Origin: Scolanthus callimorphus
Lineage: Eukaryota; Cnidaria; Anthozoa; Actiniaria; Edwardsiidae
Direction of reading: 5' to 3'
Assembly: GCA_033964015.1 (NCBI GenBank)
Contig: CM066918.1
Span: forward strand, 21,783,387-21,847,386
Length of the DNA: 64,000 nt
In this document: one piece after another, positions 11,323-25,100 of the stretch
How positions within the stretch are numbered: the stretch's first letter is position 1
Layout of the letters: every line of letters starts with the position of its first letter
Position numbers and translations under genes: made by a program
The notes under the pieces: generated by a model
What the model saw: only the letters and a program-made list of their open reading frames with translations
Told to the model about the DNA's origin: nothing
Database searches by the model: none

Positions 11323-12973
11323 TTAAGGTGGCTCCCGAGTATTTATTTCAGAAATAGACCTCAACTTCTAGCGTACGTTTGACCCTGAAAAAATCTTCCG
11401 ATTTCCATAATTGTTTTCACAGAGCTTAAGCAACCTCTGCACTACCAAATGGTGTAGTTCATTTGATATATTAAGCTCGTCTGTCTTGGGTATTTTAAAT
11501 TTTCCAAAGGAGGTGTTTTTAGAATAATTGTTATAACTTGAACATTCGAGCGTGAATGCTCTTATTACCAGCTAAAATCGCATCCATAGTAATAAGGGTT
11601 TACTCGGAGAAATGCCCAGGTCAGCTTTTACCATGCGATTTAAGTTGTAAACGATGTAATAATTTTGCCTCTAAAATGTCTTATTCCGCTTCTGTTTAAT
11701 GTGCCGAGCGCGGATATCAGAAAAGTAGGAGAGCTCTTCGGGATTATATCGGCTAATGTTCACTCTTAATTATATAAAGAGAAAATAGAATCGAGTATCT
11801 ACAGAAAGCGATATTTAATAAACGAATGAGAGCAGCTTCTTGTCCAGAATGTGCTGTTGCTATAATATTCAATTCGAGCTCGAAACGACTAAATTGCTGG
11901 AATTGTTTCGTAAGTTTCATTCGTGAGAGGTAGAGTACAACTAACTGAGAAGACTTACCAAGTTTGGGCTCGTCTTTCCAATACTATGTTGAGAAACATT
12001 ATCCAAAAGGAGTCAGTGTTTCGTTGCTTCAACACAAACGCCAAGAAAACCCATATATTATGAGCGCAGTGTTCTCGCCTCAGTGCACTTCGCTAAATTC
12101 TTCACGTGCGACGCTTTCTAGTCCCGAAGTAAGACAAGTTAATATCCGGTAGCTTTTCCGATCCCGCGGGTCGAGAAAGCGTCGCACGTGAAGTATTTAG
12201 CACCATGTGCACTGAGACGAGAACGCTGAGTTGATAAACATATGGGTTTTCTTGGCGTTGTGTTGGAGTGGCGAAACACTGACTCCTTTTGGATAATGTT
12301 TCTCAACATAGTATTGGAAAGACGAGCCCAAACTTGGTAAGTCTTCTCAGTTGGTTGTACTCTACCTCTCACGAAAGAAACTTACGAAACAATTCAGCAA
12401 TTTAGTTGTTTCGAGCTCGAATTGAATATTATAGCAACAGCACATTCTGGACAAGAAGCTGCTCTCATTCGTTTATTAAATATCGCTTTCTGTAGATACT
12501 CGATTCTCTTTTCTCTTTTATATAATAAGAGTGAACATTAGCCGATATAATCCTGAAGAGCTCTCCTACTTTTCTGATATCCGCGCTCGGCACATTAAAC
12601 AGAAGCGGAATAAGACATTTTAGAGGCAAAATTATTACATCGTTTACAACTTAAATCGCATGGTAAAAGCTGACCTGGGCATTTCCATGAGTAAACCCTT
12701 ATTACTATGGATGCGATTTTAGCTGGTAATAAGAGCATTCACGCTCGAATTTTCAAGTTATAACAATTATTCTAAAAACACCTCCTTTGGAAAATTTAAA
12801 ATACCCAAGACAGACGAGCTTAATATATCAAATGAACTACACCATTTGGTAGTGCAGAGGTTGCTTAAGCTCTGTGAGAACAATTATGGAAATCGGAAGA
12901 TTTTTTCAGGGTCAAACGTACGCTAGAAGTTGAGGTCTATTTCTGAAATAAATACTCGGGAGCCACCTTTTAA
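11323..12973. mobile_element. 1.65-kb palindrome with TTAA-flanked GGTGGCTCCC ends
   Basis: The two halves are near-perfect inverted copies (arms about 800 bp, 11327-12122 and 12172-12969) around a ~50-bp centre. Ends are TTAA-GGTGGCTCCCGAGTA and the inverted TACTCGGGAGCCACC-tt-TTAA. The arms hold no long open frame. TTAA flanks suggest a piggyBac-like origin (inference). Similar ends occur on the 20923-22831 palindrome. Confidence 0.85.
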
Positions 12974-13904
12974 ATTACATTGATGAACTTTGTATTATCT
13001 GTATATATCTTCCATTTTGTCATTTACTGTTATTTTGCTTTGTTCCTTATTTAAAATGAATGTAACTGGAAAGCGTCTCTCCTACACCCGTGTACGCTCA
13101 TTTAGAATATACAATATAAACATTTTCTGTGCGGAGGAACGCAGTGACATAGCACTGCAGAAAATTATTTACGCGCCGCCACTGCACTAGCACTTCAAAA
13201 TTTCTCTCGTGAAATACTTTTCTCACTCCAAATTTTGCATACCACACGTTTTCTGACGTGAGACAAATCTGTTGAGGGCGAAGATACATGCGATATTTCT
13301 TTTGTGTTCACGTTTTTCTCCCGTGTAGTTTACTAAAAGTAGTTCTCTTCTCCGGTGACATTTATAAGATTTGGCGCCTTCATTGGTCGCCATTTTATTT
13401 TTGCCCCCCGCCGAGGGGCCTGAGACGCCGAGGGGCCTGAACACCACAGGCAGCCCGCGCGGATTTTGCCGATAAAACGACAGCACTTTCTAGATATTCT
13501 ACCCCCTTAGGTACCCAATTACTCTGGTCCCCCCCCCCCCCCAGAATACCATTGTTTAAAACGACATGCTTGATCACCAAAAGAGAGCATCGGCCTCTAC
13601 CTGGACACTAGGGTAAACATCTTTGGGAAAATCCAGATCCGGATTCTCGACGTGAAATTTCATGGATTTTAATGAAGAACATTGAAAGAAAAAATAATTT
13701 TTACCATTTAGACCTGTCGCGATTGCGCTGGGCTTTTCGCCGGCACTTTTTCGAATTTGGAGCACTATTTTACATGCCACTCTTGAGCACGTTTTGAGCA
13801 GAATTTGGGCAACATTCATAAGCACATTTTTCACAATTCAAGTGCAATTTTTTGTTTTTGAAACGTTTTCAGTATTTGATAAAACTATTGAGAAATATGT
13901 GATT

Positions 13905-14040
13905 TTAGTAAAATCACACTCAGACACTATCACGATTCCTGCATTCTGATTGGCTCAAAACTCACTGTCTATTGAGTCATAGATAGTGAGTTTTGAAAAG
14001 GCCGGCGTTTTGAACATTGTAGTATGTGAGTGTGATCGTC
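13905..14040. repeat. Palindromic MITE with a CTGATTGG core
   Basis: Ends aaatcacactcag and gtgagtgtgatc are inverted. Inside are gcattctgattggctcaaaa and an inner pair cactgtctattgag / atagatagtgag. The 'attctgattggct' core recurs in many foldbacks in this window. Confidence 0.55.
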
Positions 14041-15615
14041 AACTATCAGCTCATAGAAATCTCGAGCTCGTCATCTAATTGTTAAATAGTGTAAACATCT
14101 GCTAGCAAGTACCAAGTAGTGAATAAAGTATCTTCTATTCTATTTTTATTCTAATTCTATTTTATTCTCGAATGACGACTGTGAGCAACTTTTCGAGCAC
14201 TATTTCTAAATTTCAAGCACTTTTTATAGAAATCGAGCACTATTTGAGCACTTTTTTTGCTATATTTTGAGCATTTGATTTTTTCAGCGCAATCGGGACA
14301 GTATTTATCACCATATAACATCCGTTGTTTGGACGACACTCTCAGGCGCAAGGGCGAATGGCGTGATGATAGCTAAACAATAAACAAGTGGGTTTTTTTC
14401 GAATCGTTTCCGAAAGAAAACTCTCCAAGTTTCAAATCCGGATTTGGATTGAATCTCCTGAATCCACGACGAGAGCGGAGTCGAATCCCTTTTTGGATTT
14501 CTCAAAAGAAACGAAAAATTAGCCGTGGATTCAAATCCTAATCCGGATTTTCCCAAAGAAGCGCGCCCTAATTTGTTGCGGAGAGAAAAACGCAATTACC
14601 GGAAAACTAGAAATAGTAATTTTACCCAAGAAATTCAAACACGGAAACAAATTTGCTTACCTACTCTCATTATTCGTAATACCAAATTACTAAAAAGTGA
14701 CTTACCGTATTTATCGTGGCGAATTTCATTAAATGCTTTCCTATAATTCAATTGCGTTCTTAAGGAGAACCCTGGTCACCATAGCAATCCTGGGGCCGGG
14801 GGGGTCTAGGGGGAGGCTTTAGCCTCTACATTTCGTCAAGGTTTCATACATTTTCACTAAACACAGCTCCCCCACCCCTCACCTTGCCATACAATATTAC
14901 TAATGAGCCCCCACACGTTAAAAACTGTTCCGCCGTTCCTCCGTGTGCTAGGCACTCTTGTCAGTGTGATAGTCAACCAACCTGAGGCAACAAACCTTAG
15001 CGGTAACACGGGGCCTTATCTAGAACACGGTAAGTCATTTTGAGGAGTTCTCTTTGAAAGGCAGGGTTCAAATTTCATTTACTGAGGGTGTTGTGGGCTT
15101 ATGGTGAAACATTGCAGAAAACATAATGTAGGTTTTTGCGACTTAATTAACGGCTGTGGTGCTTTAAATTGGACGTACTGTAAGTAAATCATTACTTCGT
15201 GCTTAACTTTCTGCTCACCGACACACGATCAAAGTGCAAAACAGTCGAGAAAAAGATAAATAACGAGTTGAAGAAAAAAGTGTACTTTTAACTGAAGTCA
15301 TAATTAAAAACAAATCGCTATAAGGGCTCACACTTGCACTATAATTGAAAAGTCCTCAAAATTTACTTTAATTGTTGCACTCTTCCCCACATGTAAGATG
15401 CTTACATGCTATCATTTTCATTCAGACTTGTCTTAGGTCATTTGATCTTTTAGTGAATCTTATTCTCCTTTTCGACGCTGAGATGATTCCCCAACAAGAA
15501 ACACTACAACATAAGTGCATAACAATTAATTTAATTGATATATTTTACATGTCACTCAATCGCTTAACCTGTGTACATCCGCTATGTGGCCCATTGGATA
15601 CATTCGGTGGAAGGC

Positions 15616-15800
15616 AGGGGCGTAGCCAGGGGGGTTGGGGCACAGGGGGCCGCGGCCCTCCCTTTCTCGGGAGATTTTCCCATACTTTTACTGTATTTGA
15701 TGGAGGAAGTTTGAAAATTTTCTATCCATGTTTTCACTATCCCCCCCCCCCCCCCACGCAATGAAAAACTAAATTTGCCCCAGGCCCAGGGGAATTTACA
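15616..15800. repeat. GGGGCGTAGCCAGG repeat
   Basis: Starts with ggggcgtagccagg and runs through tctcgggagattttcccata to a poly-C run. The same order (gaatttt..ttggggggg, tctcgggagattttcccata, tttactgtatttg, ccatgttttcactatc) is found at 3478-3620, so it is a dispersed repeat. Confidence 0.6.
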
Positions 15801-15947
15801 ATTTGTATAGTGAAAATCGCAAAATTACTACCCTTATATAATTTGAGCCTATAAACCCTACTACCTCTTTCGGGCGGAGCATCTCCGCCGCAATGAGTGA
15901 GTTGTTACTTATAGTTGTTTTGCCTGCTTTTCATTTCAAGGAGCACA

Positions 15948-16162
15948 ATGAAGTCTAGCACAGCCGCGTCTTGCTTGTTGTTCCTCGCCTTGTGTGCGGC
16001 AATGCTGATCTCCACAACCTTGACTAAAAAGTACAAGCCCTGCGAAACAGCAATCGTGAGAGACTGCAACTGCAATTTCCAGAAGTACTTTCAGTCAATC
16101 AAAACAGAAACTATCAGTAAAGATGACTACTGTACAGCCTTTAAGGTACTCATCTTTAACTG
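15948..16162 (+). CDS. Exon 1 of the 12-Cys protein: signal peptide
   Basis: ATG at 15948 follows an acceptor-like tract (gcttttcatttcaag), so a 5'UTR intron may precede it. Signal peptide, then KPCETA, RDCNCNF and DDYCTAF. Two donors are possible: TTTAAG|GTACTC (end 16145, phase 0) or CTG|GTATAC (end 16162, phase 2). Only the second joins exon 2 directly. Confidence 0.6.
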
Positions 16163-19100
16163 GTATACAGGAGCCTATTCGGCCGAGGGGAGAAGTCATT
16201 ATATAATTAATTGGGTGGAGGAGAGCGGCTGCTATGTTTGGGGGAGGGTCATAAGTTTTTTTTTTTTCATTCTTGCCCCTCCCCCCAAAATCCGGTCATC
16301 AAAGGTTGACAAAAAGCAAATCCCGCCATAACTTTCCGACCCCTTTGTCTATTTTTATCAAACTTCACATACATAGGTTACACAAAAAAATGACAAGCAC
16401 TTTTCATGTAGTGAGTGGTCACTATAGTGTTTGTGACGTGAATGGCGCCATGACATAATTGTTGGACGATGTGGAATCTGCTTGCTTTTTGTAGCGGCAA
16501 TGATAGATTTTAACAAGAGAATATTAGCTGAGTTATGAGTTTTTAAAAATTGTATAAGGTTGGCTGATCAACCTCGACAGTTGAACAAAATAACAACTAA
16601 TTAATTATTATACGGTAACGTCATTAATTGCACATTCGCAAAGGCACAAATACCTTCGTACTTGAGCTAGATGACTACAAATAACTTCAAACATTTCCAT
16701 GTTTGAGTATCTTTTTTCCGTCGTATATAGGCTCGAGTCGATTGTGCTAGTAAAACTGGTATATTATGCTAGTAGCACTGCTCGCTTTTTATCCAAATTA
16801 TGCTCAAATTATGCTCGTTTTTCAAAATTATGCTACTTTTTTTCAATATTATGCTCGACAAAAAATGGGCAAAACAGTAAGAAAGGTGAGTTTTATTAAC
16901 CTCTTATATTAATATAAATCTTTTAGATGAGATAGTGATACTGTGCGGGCTGCTTTAGTGGTTTTAAGTATCCGATCTCTAGCAATGTCAGCTCTTTTGG
17001 GTCCTTGCAAGACCTGAAAGTTCTCGGGCTCTGCTTCGGGGGTTGAAGACGCCATTTTGTCACGTTGTCACACCTATGAGAGTGGGACTGGGAACAAGGT
17101 TTTCTAGACTTCCGGTTCCGGTTCTTCCCCCCCAAAAGGCTAAAAAACTATCCCAACTAGGCCCTAGACATCGCCGAACGTTTATTTGGAGAGCTTACTT
17201 TATGTCTGAAGTCAATTTATCATTACGATAAGGGATATTTGAGCCTGGTTTTAGCACTTCCGATCTTCAAAATACAAATTATGCTAGCATTGCTTTTTGA
17301 CAAAAAGTCTAAAAATTATGCTCGTATTGACAAATTATGCCAAACATTATGCTAGCACAATCGACCCGAGCCTAGTCCTATACCCATGACGTCATAGATT
17401 ATGAAGACGTATTATATCTTCACTCTAAGGATGAACTACCATACTGTAACAAGTAATTTACCCCATGTAACAAGTAACTTTATGGACCCAATTCATTGCA
17501 ACCGCCAAACTGCCTCTCAGTCGCTACAAAACTTGAGCTAGTTCTTTTACCTCAGTCCCTAAAAAAAGATCACAAAACATTTGTAAAAATTTGACGCCTG
17601 TTTTCGGTTTACAACATCTCTTGGTAAGGTGTATCTATCATTTCCATAACAAAAACAATGTATATTCTAATTCTAAAAGAACTTTGGGGCCTCAATTATT
17701 GAGCAAAACGTCTGCGGGAGTGCCTAAATTTTGGGATCGTAAAAATGAGCCCTCCCCTCCGTTTACTAATAATGACCTCTCCCGAAGCAGCCTCGTCTCG
17801 TGAAATGGCGTATGGGCAACAGGTCTAGGGGCGCGCGGGTCGTGTTAGACGGTCACACGGGAAAACTCGCAGCAAAATCGTGCGACCCACTCCCCCTGCC
17901 CATATCACAGACAATTTAGATAGAGCAGATTTCGTATGAAAAGTACCGCGGCAAAGTTGTGAAGCGCCACGACCGTGACCGTACCACGAATCGACTACGC
18001 ATTCATTCCGTATCTAGGCAGGCCTGGTTTCGTACCGCTACAGTACCGCGCCTTGTCGAGGCACTTTTCACAGTCGTACGAGATCTACTCTAACTCACTA
18101 GTGTATTTACAAGTGCAAATGAGCTTCGCGCACGTTTTTTTGCTCCATCGATCTGGAAATGACTAATCATTTCTCCCCTCGAGGAGCGAAACATTATCCA
18201 AGCAGAAAAGCAGAGAAATCTTTAGCAGCCTCATCAAGCCGGGAATCGAACTCCTTGGTACAGAATTGAGAGACTAACGGCTATGAAACGTAAGGAGGTC
18301 GGAAGCAGCATTCTCGATAAAGCACCCAGCGTCCATACATTTCAGGGGACGGAGAGTGAAAATATAGGGACCATAAATTGCAAATTTCCTTCAGCAAATT
18401 TCCTCTCGCTTCCCCCTAAATTCGCCACTGCATTTCTTTAATGGCTGCATCTTGATGAATATCTACCCGATTGCCTTTAAATTTTGGACACGTCAACACC
18501 CTCGTTCTTGCTGTGTATCTCTCGTGTTGATAAACATTAATGCGCAGAATCTCGTACCCAGACTCCCACGTTTGTATATTAAACACAACACGCACAACAT
18601 GCATGCTCTAAGGGGTTGATATGAACCAGAAATGACTGGTTCATACACGCATGAAAATTACGTCATCTCAAGTAACTGAATCAGGTCAATGTATCGGAAT
18701 GCTGATGGATTTTTATTTGAAAAACAGAATTACGCAGCTGAATTGGTGAACAGGAAGGACGAGAATGGCCGTGTCTGTGATGGTGCGCTGATTAACCTGG
18801 ATCGATATATGATAATACAGCACATGCTGGTTGATCAGGAGGCGGATCTATGTGACTACACCGCCAAACCTAATAATGCGTACGATAATCTCGTGGAACT
18901 CCTTAGCGGTAAATACATGTTATTTACCGGCTGGGAGTTCCGTATAGGGAAAAACTGTGACCGCGCGCCGAGGGTCGAAAATTTTTTCGAGGCCGCGTTC
19001 GAAGACTTTCTCTTTACGGAACGACCTGAAGCCGGTAACATTTTATTCTTTTCCAACTTTAAAATTTGATTTTTATAATGAAAACAAGCGCGCGCAATTA

Positions 19101-22100
19101 GTTACCTACAGTGTAGTATAGGAAATTATTATTCAGCACATCGCTGCAATGCCCAAATATGGTCATTGGAACCGCGCCAATAGCTGCCTTCTGTACACCA
19201 CATATATTCTGCGTTAGTATCAACCAACTAGTGGACTATTGCCAATGCTGCATTCTTATTGGCTACGCTACTAGGGAATTATTATCAATAGACCTCTAGT
19301 AGCGAAAGCGCCGATTTTACATGAAAATAATGGCGGCCGCTTTCGTTTTGTCGAGGTTTCTGGTGAATTTTTAACACAAATTTTCACTTTGTTTGTCCAA
19401 CTAGTTGGGTGATACTAAAGCAATTAGACCTCTCGCCTCAAGGGCCACGAGCCAATAGCCCATTTCGGCCTGCGGCCTCATGGGTCAATGGCCCGTAGCC
19501 CTTTCAGGCTCGAGGTCTAATTGTTTAAAAATATCCGTCGTCTGAGGGGAACATGATGTGTTGAGCTCGTATTTAATTACGCAAAACTAATTTCTGGAAT
19601 TTTTTTTGTGTTGTCGATGTGCTGAATAATAAAACCATTATCCTGCTCGAGTTTTGCAGAATATCGTCTGATTTAGCCAACTCGGGACTGCGTCCCTCGT
19701 CGGCTAAGTATCAGACGATATTCTGCGCAATCTCGCAGGATAATGGTTAAATATTGGCCGCGTGCGCGCGCTCTCAGAACCAATCAGAATGCAGAATTCG
19801 TCAACCTCGTTCCCAGGGTCTTGTGGATAATTTTTAAGATGACGGTTGGTCGAGCAAAAGACCCTGGGGGAGGCTGAGTCACATGACCATTTAATATAAT
19901 ATATATTATATTGTTTATAATTTTTGCAAATCAGTAGAATAAAATGCGGTGGATTAAAGCTTCAAAACGCAGTATCGCGCACAAAACGAGCCGCCATTTC
20001 TAGAATTTTCTCAAAACAGTAAATAGTCTTTGATATCTACTGTTTCAGCAACCAATCAGAGCGCGCGAAAATGACTATTCACTGATTTGGTATATACTGA
20101 ATAGTGATATTCACTTCAATGTGCTATATTGTTCTGTTTATCTTAACAGGTCTAAAAGGATATAAAGGCAAGGTGAAGAAAGTGGGTAAGTCTCGTGTCA
20201 AGTGCCTGTCTGTGTTTTGCGGACTGTTTTTAAAACAAAAGGCTGCACAAGGTCTAGACTGCTCGCAGGCGTTAGAGGGTAGTTTTAGGTTAAAAAAATG
20301 AGTTTGCTTGTCACGTTTTGTCACCAAGTCAATTGCGGTCACGCAAAAGCACTCGGGCTTTTTGACCTAAAATTACCCGAGGGCACACAACGAGCACCCC
20401 GTCCTTAAATGTGTTTAAATGGCTTACTTTGGTGTTTGCAGGTGTTTCCGTTCAATAAAAATGAGTTGTAAAAGTTGCTGGGAAAAATGTATCTGTTCCT
20501 TTTTCCCAGTAGGCACCTTCAGTGAAATTTTCACAGCAGAACCGCAGCTCAAATTTTTCCCAGCCAGCAACCGTTGTTGCCAGCCAGGATATTAAAATCG
20601 GGATTGTAGATCGTCATTTGATGAAAATAACCACGGAAAAATTTCACAGCAGATCATTGTCATAAAAAAATTTCCCAGTAGATCTCTTTATCCAAATTTT
20701 CCCAGCCAGCAAGAGAAAGGGCTGCGGAACACATATTTTGCGAAACAGATCCGTTTTGTGCACCTGATTACCCTCTATCGCCAGCGAGCAGTCTAGACCT
20801 GGTGCAGCCTTTTGGTCTCTAACTAGGAACAATATCAATTTTTCGCATGCCTGCTTTGCACCTCGGTTCAAAGTGTTTCAGTGTCAGTATAGCTCTAGTC
20901 ATGCTCAGTTGAAATTAAGCAATTAAGGAGGCTGCCTACAATTTTTTCTGTCCTCAACACCCAATCTTTGTATGCCTGCTGTTCAGGCTTTAAAACCTGT
21001 ACCAGTCTGAACTTTCACATGGTTACCCTGGAGGGTTTGAGCTTTATTGTAGTGTGCATTTTGTTGTGATCAGAGTTGCTATAGCAACGTTATAACCGCA
21101 CCCTTGTTTATAATTAGCAGCCATCAGACGCGTTGCGCGACCTAAACTTTTCAAATGACACCCCTCGCACTAATCCCTGAGTAGCTAACATTAATCACAG
21201 CAAGTTTGGAGAGAATTCATTGGGCCGATTTTATGTTACTCGAACGGACTTTTTCAGCCTCCAAAATGTCAAAGTTAATTATGCCGCAAAGTATTTCCTT
21301 GAAAATTAATGGCTAATATCTGCCAAATTAAGAAATCCTTGCCGCCCGAATAATCTACAAACCCAAGGCAATGTACCAGCCAAATTTCACTTCTTAGAAT
21401 GCTTCCGATTTTGTTTGGCATGTGTTCAAGGAAACTGCAAAATTTGAGAAATTATATTATAAATCTTCCGTTTGTTATAAAACTTACACTTTTCGCCTCT
21501 GACGCAAATCTCATATGAAAAAGTTTTTGATACTTCCGTAAATTATTCTTGAATATATACCAAAGATAACCTCCAAGCCTTGAGTTCATTGAAGTATATT
21601 AAAGCACCGAGAAAAAATGCTAAACTTCACTACTCTTTCGGTTTGCTCGAGCCGGTTTTTGTCATTGTACTTTGTTTTCACCTGTCGTAGATTTGACGTC
21701 GGTTTCCCAGCCAACTACATTCCAGCATGGGTATCAAACATTGCGTCTATGGCTCAATGATTTCTCCGCGCAGTTTGCCGTCAAGCTTGCTAGGGAAGCG
21801 GCAAAGCGAATGATTTTCTATCATGTTTTTTTCGGAGAAAATCGAAAAAGAGGAAGGCAGAAGAACTGATAAATTGGAGAGCGAGTGGTTGCCAGCCAGG
21901 CAGTGGCGGGAGGTTAAAGACAAAGAGTTAGAAAGCTCAGCATTATCAAGTTAACGTTCATAATAAATGTTGTTGGATTGTTATTCGCTTCGCTTTGAGA
22001 GTATGAATGTTGAGCCATGAAAACTACAACACGCTGGAATGAAGTTCGCTTCACTGATTACAGGGAAAACCACGTGAAAGCTACAACAGGTGAAAACAAA

Positions 22101-25100
22101 GTACAATGACAAAAACCGGCTCGAGCAAACCGAAAGAGTAGTGAAGTTTGGCATTTTTTCTCGGTGCCTTAAAATACTTCAATGAACTCAAGACTTGGAG
22201 GTTATCTTTGGTATATATTCAAGAATAATTTACGGAAGTATCAAAAACTTTTTCATATGAGATTTGCGTCAGAGGCGAAAAGTGTAAGTTTTATAACAAA
22301 CGGAAGATTTATAATATAATTTCTCAAATTTTGCAGTTTCCTTGAACACATGCCAAACAAAATCGGAAGCATTCTAAGAAGTGAAATTTGGCTGGTACAT
22401 TGCCTTGGGTTTGTAGATTATTCGGGCGGCAAGGATTTCTTAATTTCGCAGATATTAGCCATTCTTTTTCAAGGAAATATTTGCGGCATAAATAGCTTTG
22501 CCATTTTGGAGCCTGAAAAAGTCCGTTCGAATAACATAAAACCGGCCCAATGAATTCTCTCCAAACTTAGCTACTCAGGGATTAGTGTGAGGGGTGTCAT
22601 TTTAAAAGTTTAGGTCGCGCAACGCGTCTGATGGCTGCTAATTATAAACAAGGGCGTGGTTATAACGTTGCTATAGCAACTCCGATCACAACAATATGCA
22701 CACTACAACAAAGTTCAAACCCTCCAGGGTAACCATGTGAAAGTTCAGACCGGTACAGGTTTTTGAGCCTGAACAGCAGGCAAACAAAGTTTGGTGGTGG
22801 AGAGCAGAAAAATTGTAGGCAGCCAACTTAAGGTAATGGGAAAGTGATTGATCAGCGGACTAAGCCAAGATGGAACATGCATCTTAGATGGAACATCTTG
22901 GCTTAGGAGTTCTGTTGTATCAGATGCTGTAGTACGACCCACGTGAATCGGGACGCAAGTGGCCAATGCGCTCGGCTGAAGAAAAGTTGAAAAAATGTCC
23001 TGCAAGCTACGTTCCCCAGAGTGACAATGGGGCAAAAAAATCCAAGATGGCGCTCGCGACTCCGGGGTTTCGCCGATAAAAACAGCCTCCAACGCCTGCT
23101 AGCAGGCTTTTGCTGTGTTACGGTTCCCGTGTAGCTTATCGTTGTGTGATTGAGGGCTGCAGGAACGAGTGCCGAAAGGCTTGGACATAAGATTTTTAAA
23201 ATCCCTTTTTATATCATCGAGATATATTAAAATAATTTATATTCGAAATTCACAAAGAAACAGAAGAACACGGACAAAGATAACCAATGAAAATGATGTC
23301 TCCAAAAAAAATATGCACAAAGGAAGATGTAAAAAAAATCCTGCACGTCATCACGAAAAAAAAGCCTGCCTACCCCTTAAAAAAATCGTGCAAAAACTAT
23401 CCCCCCTCCCCCGAAAGTCAAATGGTCAGCCCCTTATTTCGCACGCTTTCGGTATGTATTGCATAGCAATGACGTTACATACGTGATTGTGTTTGTTTAT
23501 CCATAAAAGGAAGGTTGTTTTAGTGGCCTTTCAACTTGAAATAATACTGGCGAGCTGTGGCACATTTGAAATGTTAAGACAGGCTAAGAGAAAAGGCATG
23601 GTACAACTTTTCAAAATTAAATTGGCGTGATCAGGGCCATACTGTCGAGCTGTAAGTTCAATGAATTGGTCAGGGTCAGGGCGCCGCATGACGGGACATT
23701 AAATTTCACGGATTATTTATACAAACGGACAATCGTTTTCTTATTTCCCGCTCATGACAGAAACATAGGAGGCCATCTCAGGTATATTAAGGCATGGCAA
23801 GAGTGGATTAACAAGAGTTAGAATCTTTCGTACAGTATTTGTCCACATCATAGTCAGAAAAGTGTCTATTTTTAGATTTGAATTTCGCGCGCGAATGTAT
23901 TCGAATGCTCAGGTTCGAATGCTCGTAAACCCAATACACAACAAATAGAGAATATCCTACTTTATCTTTGCGACTTTGAAGGCTTTTTGATTGATCTGCG
24001 ATTTAATTTTAGGCTGGATCTCACAACTGTTTGCGTTGCGAGAAAGTGGGAACCCTGTGGATGACGAATTTTCGAGGGAATCCTAGTTCTAAAAATAGAC
24101 ACTTTTCTGACTGTGATTCGGGCGTACATAGTAAATATGGAAACTCTTGGTAATCCACTCTTGGGCATGGGTACTTTTCACAAAAATGCGAAAAACACTG
24201 AAAAAAAATTCCTAGGGTAGATAAAATGTCTTGCGTAGAATGTTTTTCGTTAAGGTTGCTCTACCCGGCGAGACGTTTCATTTGATGTATTTTGTTTCCA
24301 TGTCAACGGGTTGCGTGACTTGTAAGAGCGTGACAAAGGCTCAAATTTATTTCAGGTCTCTGCATTCGATGTGGGCTATACCAATGGTTTCCCAATGGGT
24401 CTTAGGGACGTGTCATTATTTAGCGGGCTCCTATTTTTGTGAGGAGGGTCCTAACTTTTTTCGTGTGTCTAAAAGGAGCGTCCAATTTTTTTTCACTCCT
24501 GTTTGGGGGAGGGTCATAATTTTTTCAGCAAACATTTGGACGTTGAAGATGGCGGTAGTGGTTATTTCAGCAACTCTCTCTATAAAAATTGATATCTAAT
24601 ACCTTTTTGGAGCAAGTTATTTGTAATAACTATCGCAATTTGTAATACCTGTCGCAATTTGTAATAAAGTCGTCGCAATTTGTAACAAAAAAGCTGTCGC
24701 AATTTGTAATACACTCCGTCGCAATTTGTAATAAACAAAGCTGTCGCAATTTGTAATTCACCTCCGTCGCAATTTCAAATAAGCAACTATCAAATCGCCT
24801 AGGTTTGAGCTGCAAATGAAATAGCTAAGTCAAATTCAACTGAATAGGGCCGCTGCCATTTAAAAATGATTTTTGTATTTCTGCAAGGTTTCATTCATGG
24901 AAAATGGAAAACTTTGCAGACAAGTCACAGAAATGCCGCGTAATGCTGGAATGGCAACTTCTCTATTTCGCCGTTTTCCATACTCTTTCCTCGGAGCTTT
25001 TACCTGCACATCTGTGAGAGTTTTGCACGAGAACTACTGGGTTTTGACTTTATAGCGAGCTTCGAAGCCCTATTTCTATTGATACACGTACCGTAACACA

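Larger units (their letters stand above)
12974..15947. other. Intergenic stretch, no gene recognised
   Basis: Contains poly-C (13530-13543), a region of repeated 'gagcac(t)ttt' words (13740-13840 and 14165-14260), an aaaatcacactcag.. foldback (about 13905-14035), and inverted copies of atccggatt words around 13635 and 14440-14550. A GGGGCGTAGCCAGG-type repeat lies at 15616-15790. No exon could be supported. Confidence 0.5.

Noticed and set aside
21672..21869. 65-codon frame in the centre of the 1.9-kb palindrome
   Set aside because: Too short for a transposase and no recognised motif.
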